This document shows, one piece after another, positions 8,281 through 14,722 of a DNA stretch of 37,226 nucleotides. This DNA is from CAYLXN01 sp964388235 (GTDB lineage: Bacteria; Patescibacteriota; Saccharimonadia; Saccharimonadales; Saccharimonadaceae): positions 1 through 37,226 of the forward strand of contig CAYLXN010000005.1 of NCBI GenBank assembly GCA_964388235.1, given 5' to 3'. Below the pieces are notes generated by a model. It was not told the DNA's origin. It searched no databases and was given only the letters and a program-made list of their open reading frames with translations. Position 1 is the first letter of the stretch; each line of letters starts with the position of its first letter. Both the position numbers and the translations under genes were made by a program.

Positions 8281-8366
8281 GCTGGGATAGTGAAGCGGTC
8301 AAACACAACAGACTGTAAATCTGTCGGCTTTCGCCTTCGAAGGTTCGAATCCTTCTCCCAGCACCA
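8281..8366 (+). tRNA. tRNA-Tyr (GTA)
   Basis: A complete class II tRNA of 86 bases. The acceptor GCTGGGA (8281-8287) pairs with TCCCAGC (8356-8362), then A73 and an encoded CCA (8364-8366). The anticodon GTA is at 8315-8317 in the loop of a CAGAC-type stem. A long variable arm is present, as expected for bacterial tRNA-Tyr. The T-arm has GGTTCGAATCC. Confidence 0.96.
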
Positions 8367-8376
8367 ATTTGAATTT

Positions 8377-8410
8377 AACACCCTCTGTTATTTGGCAGAG
8401 AGTGTTTTAA
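8377..8410 (+). terminator. Terminator after tRNA-Tyr
   Basis: AACACCCTCTG (8377-8387) pairs with CAGAGAGTGTT (8396-8406) with one mismatch, followed by TTAATTT. It closes the tRNA-Tyr transcript before the duplicated element. Confidence 0.85.
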
Positions 8411-8414
8411 TTTA

Positions 8415-8580
8415 CAAAATGAAGCTCTAATCACGTTGGGTTGATTATAACCTCCCTAGCCGATTAAACTAACGGCCAACATAATTAAGGTTAAGTAGCG
8501 ACGTCTGGATTTTAAGCAGCTAGCAAAAGCAAAAACACCAATCCAAAACAGGAAAAGTGAACGGCAGTTCCGATTATTCT
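8415..8580 (-). repeat. Copy 1 of a duplicated intergenic element (inverted relative to copy 2)
   Basis: Read on the minus strand from 8580, the first 58 bases (8580 to 8523) are identical to 31520-31577. The remainder is diverged but alignable. It includes a shared 15-mer GGGAGGTTATAATCA (minus strand of 8442-8456) and a shared TCATTTTG at the far end. Both copies lie directly downstream of tRNA genes in the same orientation relative to the tRNA. No convincing protein is encoded. It could be a small RNA gene, a miniature mobile element or an integration scar. Confidence 0.85.
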
Positions 8581-8602
8581 GGAGGGACCACCGGGACTTG
8601 AA
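8580..8602 (-). pseudogene. tRNA 3'-end remnant
   Basis: The minus strand reads TTCAAGTCCCGGTGGTCCCTCCA in two parts: TTCAAGT (T-loop) and CCCGG (T-stem 3' side), then TGGTCCC (acceptor 3' side), T and CCA. The matching 5' T-stem (CCGGG) and 5' acceptor (GGGACCA) are missing upstream, so only the tRNA 3' end survives. It abuts the end of the duplicated element exactly. No intact tRNA in this window has this acceptor. Confidence 0.5.
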
Positions 8603-8632
8603 TCAGATAGGCTTTCTAAAACCTACCATAAC

Positions 8633-8905
8633 CTATTTCTTTTTCGCAGGTGGTTGCTTTTTTCGACTGATTTCATTTGATAGCGAGTCAAACAGCGCCC
8701 AAGTCACCAAATTAATCAAGTAAACCATCGCCCCAATACCTGAAATCAAAAGAATGTTTTGTCCAACTCGATAATTAACCAAACTAAACAGCCCCGCAGC
8801 AATCAAAGCCAAGAACACGATCAGCATGTAAATGCTTTGCAGCTTTTGACGCTCATTATTAATTCTATTCCAATCCGTAAAAACCTTCTCAAACGATTCT
8901 CTCAT
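8633..8905 (-). CDS. Small two-helix membrane protein, unknown function
   Basis: A 90-residue protein I do not recognise. It has a charged N-terminus (about 1-24, MRESFEKVFTDWNRINNERQ). Two hydrophobic helices follow (about 25-45, SIYMLIVFLALIAAGLFSLV, and about 51-72, ILLISGIGAMVYLINLVTW). The tail is basic (KKQPPAKKK). The ATG at 8905 is preceded by AAAGGAG (minus strand of 8910-8916) and a TTGACT/TAAAAT promoter. The clear promoter and ribosome binding site make a real gene likely. No neighbour suggests a role. Confidence 0.75.
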   Translation of the reverse strand: MRESFEKVFTDWNRINNERQKLQSIYMLIVFLALIAAGLFSLVNYRVGQNILLISGIGAMVYLINLVTWALFDSLSNEISRKKQPPAKKK

Positions 8906-8922
8906 AAATCTCCTTTAATACT

Positions 8923-8950
8923 ATTTTATAATATTATCTGTGAAAGTCAA
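8923..8950 (-). promoter_or_regulatory. Promoter of the small membrane protein gene
   Basis: On the minus strand, TTGACT (8950-8945) and TAAAAT (8928-8923) are separated by 16 bases. A leader with AAAGGAG leads to the ATG at 8905. Confidence 0.7.
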
Positions 8951-9044
8951 TTTTATAAACTTTCGTTTACTCGTTAAATGTATTATAATCTAAACAAGCC
9001 AATATTTTAGCCCAAAATCAAACAACATTATTTACAACAAAACA

Positions 9045-9073
9045 TTGACTAACTTCCGTTTTTTAACTAATAT
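9045..9073 (+). promoter_or_regulatory. Promoter of nrdDG
   Basis: TTGACT (9045-9050) and TAATAT (9068-9073) have a 17-base spacer. The predicted start near 9080 gives a leader of about 120 bases, long for this genome. Confidence 0.65.
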
Positions 9074-9076
9074 AAA

Positions 9077-9200
9077 GCATAAGCATTTAGTTCGAGAGAC
9101 TTATGCAAAGTAACAACAAAAACTATGAATAATTAAAAGTTTACAGACTTGTCTGTCTAGTAAAAACCTAGGCGGCTGTTTGCTAACGGAAGGGAAGGCT
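9077..9200 (+). promoter_or_regulatory. Long, possibly structured 5' leader of nrdD
   Basis: The leader contains GCATAAG (9077-9083), which can pair with CTTATGC near 9100-9106. Further on is an inverted repeat ACAGAC-TT-GTCTGT near 9145-9158. A GGAAGGGAAGG ribosome binding region ends a few bases before the ATG at 9201. The leader might regulate the operon or be an operator site; no known riboswitch class is recognised. The rest of the 8906-9200 gap holds only the two divergent promoters. Confidence 0.4.
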
Positions 9201-11327
9201 ATGTCAACAAGCAACAAATTAACAAAAATAATAAAACGCGACGGTAAAACTGTTCGATTCAATGAGGATAAAATTAGAAAAGCTATCCTTAAGGCGGTGG
9301 TCGACACTGATGAATTCGGTAAAAAAGAAGCCCGCCAAATGACAACTGCGGTGGTTAAACAGCTCCAAAAAGACTTCACTGATGAAACGCCAACTGTTGA
9401 ACAAGTTCAGGACATGGTTGAAAAGCAGCTAATGAAAGACGGCTATCCTGAAACCGCCAAAAACTACATTCTCTATCGAGAAAAGCGCAAGAACATCCGA
9501 GAAATTACTTCTTTAAACCATATTTCACTTATTGATTCCTACCTAAGCAATCTCGATTGGAAAATCAAAGAAAACTCCAACATGGGCTACTCACTCCAAG
9601 GCTTGAATAATTACATCTCAACTGAAGTTAGCAAAAACTATTGGTTAAACAAAATTTATTCTAAGAAAATCGGCGATACTCACAAAGCAGGGGATTTTCA
9701 CATTCACGACCTCAACTTGCTCAGTGTTTACTGCGTGGGTTGGGATTTGCTTGACTTGCTAAAAACTGGCTTCACTGGCGTGCCAAACAAGATTTCGTCC
9801 AAACCAGCTAAACATTTCCGCTCGGCTCTGGGTCAAATCGTTAACTTCTTTTACACTTTGCAGGGCGAGGCAGCAGGCGCTCAGGCTTTCTCGAACTTTG
9901 ATACGCTGTTAGCTCCATTTATTCGTTATGATAATTTAGACTACAAAGCCGTTAAGCAAGCTTTGCAAGAATTTGTCTTTAATGTCAATGTCTCCACTCG
10001 AGTCGGCTTCCAGACACCATTTACTAACATCACCCTTGACCTCAACGCGCCAACGCATCTAGCCAAGACTCCAGCGATTATCGGTGGTGAATGGCAAAAA
10101 GAGAATTATGGCGATTTCCAAGAGGAGATGAATATTTTCAACCGAGCTTTGCTTGAAGTACTAACCGAAGGCGATGCTAGCGGCCGAGTGTTTACTTTCC
10201 CAATCCCAACTTACAATATCACTGAAGATTTCGATTGGGATAACCCAGTAATTGCCAACTTATGGGAAGCTTCAGCTAAATACGGCCTGCCTTACTTCTC
10301 TAACTTCATCAATTCTGACATGAAACCCGAAGATGCTCGCTCAATGTGCTGTCGATTACGAATTGACAACCGACAACTTGAATTTAAGGGCGGTGGCTTA
10401 TTCGGCGCCAACCCAATGACTGGTTCGATCGGTGTGGTAACTATCAATTTACCTCGAATCGGGCTTAAGGCTAAAAACAAGAAAGACTTCTACCAGAGGC
10501 TGGATGAATTACTATCATTAGCTCGAGAAAGCCTAGAGGTTAAACGCAAAACCCTCGAAGACCTGACTCAAGCCAACTTATACCCTTATACCAAATTTTA
10601 CCTCCGAGAGATCAAGCAATCGACTGGCAGCTACTGGACCAACCATTTCTCAACTATCGGAATTATTGGTATGAACGAGGCTTTGTTGAATTTAATCGGT
10701 GAAGATATTGGCTCAGACAAAGGACGCAAATTGGCCGAAGAGATTATGGACCATGTCCGTGATGAGCTGGTTAAGTTCCAAGTCGAAACGGGCAATAATT
10801 ACAACCTCGAAGCCACACCAGCTGAAGGCACTACTTATCGCCTAGCGCAAATCGACCAGAAAGATTTCCCTGAGACTGCCAACTTTGCCAACGGTATTGG
10901 CCAAGAGGTCGAAGCGCCGTTTTACACCAACTCAACCCACTTGCCAGTCAATTACACCGATGACCTATTCGAATTGCTAGACTTGCAAGATGAATTACAG
11001 ACTAAATACACCGGCGGCACCGTCATTCACTTCTTCCTAGGTGAACGAATTGATGACCCTGAGATCCTCAAAAACTTAGTCAAAACCGTTTGTCGAAACT
11101 ATAAGCTACCTTACTTCACCTTCAGTCCAAGCTTCTCAGTTTGCAAAAATCATGGCTATATCAGAGGCGAACACGCCACCTGTCCAAAATGTAAAGAAGA
11201 AACTGAAATCTATTCTCGAGTCGTTGGCTTCCTTCGCCCAGTCAAATCATGGAACAATGGTAAGCAAGCTGAATTTGCCATGCGAGAAAAAGTCAACGTC
11301 AAGCAAGCAATCAAGGCTAAATGCTAA
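9201..11327 (+). CDS. nrdD: Anaerobic (class III) ribonucleoside-triphosphate reductase
   Basis: It reduces ribonucleoside triphosphates to deoxyribonucleotides with an oxygen-sensitive glycyl radical, so the cell can make DNA precursors without oxygen. The 708-residue protein begins with an ATP-cone allosteric domain (about 6-95, KIIKRDGKTVRFNEDKIRKA). A barrel domain follows, with DFHIHDLNLLSVYCVGWDL and FTFPIPTYNIT. The C-terminal zinc site is C-x2-H plus CPKC (VCKNHGYIRGEHATCPKC). The radical loop RVVGFLRPVKSWNNGK has the glycine near residue 676. I chose ATG 9201 because the purine-rich GGAAGGGAAGG lies directly upstream. nrdG overlaps its end by 7 bases. Confidence 0.97.
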   Translation: MSTSNKLTKIIKRDGKTVRFNEDKIRKAILKAVVDTDEFGKKEARQMTTAVVKQLQKDFTDETPTVEQVQDMVEKQLMKDGYPETAKNYILYREKRKNIREITSLNHISLIDSYLSNLDWKIKENSNMGYSLQGLNNYISTEVSKNYWLNKIYSKKIGDTHKAGDFHIHDLNLLSVYCVGWDLLDLLKTGFTGVPNKISSKPAKHFRSALGQIVNFFYTLQGEAAGAQAFSNFDTLLAPFIRYDNLDYKAVKQALQEFVFNVNVSTRVGFQTPFTNITLDLNAPTHLAKTPAIIGGEWQKENYGDFQEEMNIFNRALLEVLTEGDASGRVFTFPIPTYNITEDFDWDNPVIANLWEASAKYGLPYFSNFINSDMKPEDARSMCCRLRIDNRQLEFKGGGLFGANPMTGSIGVVTINLPRIGLKAKNKKDFYQRLDELLSLARESLEVKRKTLEDLTQANLYPYTKFYLREIKQSTGSYWTNHFSTIGIIGMNEALLNLIGEDIGSDKGRKLAEEIMDHVRDELVKFQVETGNNYNLEATPAEGTTYRLAQIDQKDFPETANFANGIGQEVEAPFYTNSTHLPVNYTDDLFELLDLQDELQTKYTGGTVIHFFLGERIDDPEILKNLVKTVCRNYKLPYFTFSPSFSVCKNHGYIRGEHATCPKCKEETEIYSRVVGFLRPVKSWNNGKQAEFAMREKVNVKQAIKAKC

Positions 11328-12022
11328 TCGGCGGACTGCAAAAATTATCGCTAGTCGACTATCCTGGCAAAAGTTGCATCGCCATCTTCACTATCGGCTG
11401 TAATTTCCGATGCGGCTTTTGTCACAATCCCGAGCTGGTATTGCCTGAGCGTTTCCCAGAATCGCTTGATCAACAGGAAGTTCTCGACTTTATCAAGAGT
11501 CGCCAAGGCTTGGTTGAAGCGGTCACTATCTCGGGAGGCGAGCCGACAGTGCAACCTGACTTGATTGATTTTATCAAACAAGTGAAGGCGATGGGCTTTT
11601 TGGTCAAATTAGACTCTAACGGCACTCAACCAGAAATCCTGAGACAACTGTACGATCAAAAAATGCTGGATTTTGTGGCAATGGATATTAAAAATTCCTT
11701 TGATAATTACCCAAAAACCGTCAACATTAACGTTAATATCGACGACATCAAAACTAGTATTGGGCTGATCAAAAACTCGGGTGTAGATTATGAATTTCGG
11801 ACCACGATTGTTGATCGATTGCACCAAGTGGCGGATTTTGAAACGATCGGCAAGGAGCTAACCGCTGATGACAAAAAAATCCAACGCTTTGCGCTGCAAC
11901 ATTTCAGACCCGCTAAAACATTAGATCCAAGCTATAACACGGCTGACACGTTGCCAGACACCGATTTTGACTCGATCTACCACTTGATGCTCAAATACGC
12001 CGACGAAGTCGTAATCCATTAA
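11321..12022 (+). CDS. nrdG: Anaerobic ribonucleotide reductase-activating protein (radical SAM)
   Basis: It uses S-adenosylmethionine and a [4Fe-4S] cluster to generate the glycyl radical on NrdD. The cluster motif C-x3-C-x2-C is plain at CNFRCGFC, about residue 28. The SAM-binding GGEPT motif follows in VTISGGEPTVQPDL. At 233 residues it is somewhat longer than the smallest NrdG proteins. It resembles the family annotated as anaerobic RNR-activating protein with the KLSLVDYPGKSCIAIFTIGC start. The 7-base overlap with nrdD implies coupled translation, which suits an enzyme and its activase. Confidence 0.94.
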   Translation: MLIGGLQKLSLVDYPGKSCIAIFTIGCNFRCGFCHNPELVLPERFPESLDQQEVLDFIKSRQGLVEAVTISGGEPTVQPDLIDFIKQVKAMGFLVKLDSNGTQPEILRQLYDQKMLDFVAMDIKNSFDNYPKTVNINVNIDDIKTSIGLIKNSGVDYEFRTTIVDRLHQVADFETIGKELTADDKKIQRFALQHFRPAKTLDPSYNTADTLPDTDFDSIYHLMLKYADEVVIH

Positions 12023-12024
12023 AA

Positions 12025-12043
12025 AGAGGCTTTGAAAGCCTCT
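12025..12043. terminator. Hairpin after nrdG
   Basis: AGAGGCTT and AAGCCTCT form a stem with a three-base loop. The plus strand lacks a T-run directly after it. On the minus strand it is followed by TTTTT, which would suit a minus-strand terminator. It probably contributes to ending nrdDG transcripts, but weakly. Confidence 0.5.
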
Positions 12044-12054
12044 GTTCAAGTATT

Positions 12055-12083
12055 TTGGCGAAAAGGGTAGTTTCTGCTACAAT
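12055..12083 (+). promoter_or_regulatory. Promoter of the 385-residue exported protein gene
   Basis: TTGGCG (12055-12060), a 17-base spacer and the extended -10 TGCTACAAT (hexamer 12078-12083). A short leader with AAAGGAGAAG follows. Confidence 0.65.
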
Positions 12084-12106
12084 TAAATTTATAAAGGAGA
12101 AGAAAT

Positions 12107-13264
12107 ATGGATAATCAAGCACCAAAATCAACTTTAAATAAACCACCCGTTAAGGCTAAATCTACAGAGGGATTGAGCTTAAAAAACAAAGCAACAACCA
12201 ACAAAAAACCGCTTATTATTGGCGCAGTAGCGGCCGTGGCGATAATTGGCTCGCTGGCTGGCTACGCCGTTTACGCTCGACAGCCTGAAAATATTTTTGC
12301 TAAGGCGATGAATCAGAATCTAAAGCAACAACAAGCCAACCTAAGCGCCAAAATTGCCATCAAGCATAACCAAGAGAATGCTGAATTTACAAAATACATC
12401 AAGAATATAAACTTAGATTTTACAGTTAACCAAACTAACAAGACTTTGACCAACAAAACCAGCATCGATCCAGCCGATAATTCAGATATAAATGGCGATT
12501 TAGAGCTATTTCTCAACCTAAACGACGCTGACAAGGCTGATCAATATTTTAAGCTTAATTTAAACGATAAAGCCAAGCAAGAGCTGAAAAAACTAATCGG
12601 CGGCTTGACGCCTGGATCGGACAAGCTAGCTAATTTAGTAAATGACAAATTGGTAGGTGATTGGCAAAAAGTCAACTCAGAAGAAATTAAAAAACTTGAA
12701 GAAGGGGAGATGACTGATTACCAAGACCAAAAAACTGAGCAAACTCCAGAGCAAAAACAAGCCGAAGAATGTACCAAAGCCATTTCTGCGGTTGGTTACG
12801 ACCAAGTTAAAGGAATCAACCCTGGCAAGCTTTACAAACAGCATCAGTATATCGTGACTGAATCAGAGACTAAGAACAGTGATGGCAAGCGCGAGCTAAA
12901 AGTCACCATCGACGAAACCAAAATGAAACAGTACATCGAGGCGCTAGGCAATGAAAATACCGAGCTAAAAACCATGATTGAAAAATGTGAAGTCATCAAG
13001 GCTTTCGACGAAGAAGAGATGAAAGATATCGATAAAGATTTTGATATTTACGCAACCGTCACTGGACTCGATCAGATCGACGCCGTTAAAATCGTCCCAA
13101 AGAATGGCACTGACGCCGCCAAAAATATCGACCACATTACGCTTACTAAATCAGATAAGGCCCTGAACATCACCAAACCAGCCGAAGCAAAGTCGTTTGT
13201 CGATTTCGTCAAAGAATTCGAAAAGGTCATGATGGAATATTTCATGACAAAATACGGACTTTAA
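12107..13264 (+). CDS. Membrane-anchored extracytoplasmic protein, unknown function
   Basis: A 385-residue protein with a Lys-rich cytoplasmic N-terminus (about 1-35). One membrane helix follows (about 36-57, PLIIGAVAAVAIIGSLAGYA). The large soluble part is acidic and Lys-rich and should lie outside the membrane. It contains GDWQKV, a pattern often seen in LprG/LppX-like or similar exported proteins, but similarity is too weak for a name. Two cysteines (EECTKAISAV and MIEKCEVIKAF) could form a disulfide. The ATG follows AAAGGAGAAGAAAT. It is convergent with the next gene, and a shared terminator lies between them. Confidence 0.8.
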   Translation: MDNQAPKSTLNKPPVKAKSTEGLSLKNKATTNKKPLIIGAVAAVAIIGSLAGYAVYARQPENIFAKAMNQNLKQQQANLSAKIAIKHNQENAEFTKYIKNINLDFTVNQTNKTLTNKTSIDPADNSDINGDLELFLNLNDADKADQYFKLNLNDKAKQELKKLIGGLTPGSDKLANLVNDKLVGDWQKVNSEEIKKLEEGEMTDYQDQKTEQTPEQKQAEECTKAISAVGYDQVKGINPGKLYKQHQYIVTESETKNSDGKRELKVTIDETKMKQYIEALGNENTELKTMIEKCEVIKAFDEEEMKDIDKDFDIYATVTGLDQIDAVKIVPKNGTDAAKNIDHITLTKSDKALNITKPAEAKSFVDFVKEFEKVMMEYFMTKYGL

Positions 13265-13283
13265 ATTTTAAATAAAAGTTCAT

Positions 13284-13312
13284 AAACCACCTCCAACAAA
13301 CAGAGGTGGTTT
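13284..13312. terminator. Bidirectional terminator between convergent genes
   Basis: AAACCACCTC (13284-13293) pairs with GAGGTGGTTT (13303-13312). T-rich tracts lie on both sides. The stem reaches the stop codon of the minus-strand methyltransferase gene. Confidence 0.85.
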
Positions 13313-14625
13313 TATTTAGCATCAAGAATTACAAGACTTTCAACATGCGGTGTTCTTGGGAAAAAATTATAGCCAATTATGCGACTGCGGTGATATTTTT
13401 CTTGCAAAACTGCCACATCACGCGCTTGTGTAACTGGGTTGCAACTGAGATAAATTAACCGTTTAGGCTTGACTGTTAGGATTTGATCGATCATTTTTGT
13501 GTGTAAACCAGCTCGAGGCGGATCAACAATCAAAGTCGATTCTCGGCTGATAAATTCTGTTGCGTTTTCACTAGCCGACAAAACAGCACTGGCTTTTTTG
13601 TAGCCAAGCCGGTTAATGTTTTTAGCCATTTCGTCTACCGCAGCAGGGTTGATTTCAATTAATTTAAGCTCGGTATTTGCGTCCGCCACCGACAAGCCAA
13701 TTGTCCCGACGCCACTATAAAAATCAACCACTGGCAAGTCGGGCAGTAAATTCTCGGCAATATCACTTAGCGCCAATTGATAAACTGGCAAATTGATCTG
13801 AAAAAAACTTTCAGCCGGATAAGAAAAAGTTTTATTGAAAAGTGAATCGGTCAATTTGGTTTGACCAAAACTAGTCAATCTGTCGGTAATTTTGCTAGCC
13901 GGCGAACGCGGATCAGAATAAATAACTTCAAAGCCATTTAGATTTAACTTTTCAAAATCTTGATCATCAAAAACCCTCTTCAGCTCTCTGTCAATGACGT
14001 ATAACTGAGCGATGACTTGCTCGGACTGATCGGCGCGAAGCAGCAGAGTTTTAAGCTGGCGAGCTTGAAGTTGCTTTTGGTTTAGTAATTTAACCACATC
14101 CAGTGCAGCTTGATTGATAGCGGCTAGCGCTAGACTCGAACCTGTATCGGTAGCAATTTTGCCCTTGGTACCACGACGATAGACAGCTAGCTCGATCTGC
14201 TCCGTTTCATTATTCCACCAAAAAGTGTATTCCATTTTATTACGGTAGCCATAGATCTGCCGATCGGTCTTCATCTCAGGCGGCTGTATAGCAATTTTTT
14301 GCTGAGCAAAAGCTAGCTTAATTTGCTCAATTTTTAGTTGTTGCTCGTAGTCAAAATCATAAATCTGCCATGGGCTAGTCGAGATGTAAATCTCAGGATC
14401 GGCGGCATCAATCCGCTGCGGTGACGCTTCAAGCACTTCCGCTACTTGAGCCTCAAGAATTCCAGCTCGCTGCTTGATAATTTTCAGCTTGACCAGCTCA
14501 CCTGGCAACCCACCCCAAACAAAAGCTCGCTTGTGAACCTCACCGCGATCAACTAGCGCCATCGTCTGTCCGCCGCCAGCCAAACTCGACTCAAGCCTCG
14601 CCTCTACCAATAATTGCTGTTTCAT
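13312..14625 (-). CDS. TrmA/RumA-family RNA (uracil-5)-methyltransferase
   Basis: It probably methylates C5 of a uridine in 23S rRNA or tRNA using S-adenosylmethionine; the exact target is not predictable. The 437-residue protein has an N-terminal TRAM-type beta domain (about 1-60). The C-terminal methyltransferase has the SAM motif VVDFYSGVGTIGLSVA, then IVDPPRAGLH and YLSCNPVTQARD with the catalytic Cys. It ends in the base-acting PHVESLVIL. The four iron-sulfur cysteines of RumA/RlmD are not visible. The ATG lies 7 bases after a TATAAT (minus strand of 14633-14638), so the transcript is probably leaderless. Confidence 0.92.
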   Translation of the reverse strand: MKQQLLVEARLESSLAGGGQTMALVDRGEVHKRAFVWGGLPGELVKLKIIKQRAGILEAQVAEVLEASPQRIDAADPEIYISTSPWQIYDFDYEQQLKIEQIKLAFAQQKIAIQPPEMKTDRQIYGYRNKMEYTFWWNNETEQIELAVYRRGTKGKIATDTGSSLALAAINQAALDVVKLLNQKQLQARQLKTLLLRADQSEQVIAQLYVIDRELKRVFDDQDFEKLNLNGFEVIYSDPRSPASKITDRLTSFGQTKLTDSLFNKTFSYPAESFFQINLPVYQLALSDIAENLLPDLPVVDFYSGVGTIGLSVADANTELKLIEINPAAVDEMAKNINRLGYKKASAVLSASENATEFISRESTLIVDPPRAGLHTKMIDQILTVKPKRLIYLSCNPVTQARDVAVLQEKYHRSRIIGYNFFPRTPHVESLVILDAK

Positions 14626-14632
14626 AATCTAT

Positions 14633-14638
14633 ATTATA
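14633..14638 (-). promoter_or_regulatory. Extended -10 promoter of the methyltransferase gene
   Basis: The minus strand reads TTTTTTTGCTATAAT, an extended -10 that grows out of the T-run of the preceding terminator. Seven bases separate it from the ATG at 14625. Confidence 0.75.
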
Positions 14639-14640
14639 GC

Positions 14641-14672
14641 AAAAAAATAAGGCCGATCGTCAGATCGGCCTT
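14641..14672 (-). terminator. Terminator downstream of the CWB2 gene
   Basis: On the minus strand, AAGGCCGATC and GATCGGCCTT form a ten-pair stem with a four-base loop, followed by ATTTTTTT. A second hairpin (GCGGGAGCT with AGCTCCCGC, 14698-14723) overlaps the stop codon of the CWB2 gene but has no T-run. Confidence 0.9.
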
Positions 14673-14722
14673 ATAGGATAAAGGTACTATGTTTGTTGCG
14701 GGAGCTATTTGTTCAGCTCCCG

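Noticed and set aside
8411..8632. tmRNA or other known structural RNA in the repeat element
   Set aside because: No tRNA-like acceptor pairing, tag reading frame, or RNase P/SRP core motif was found; only a tRNA 3' remnant is present.
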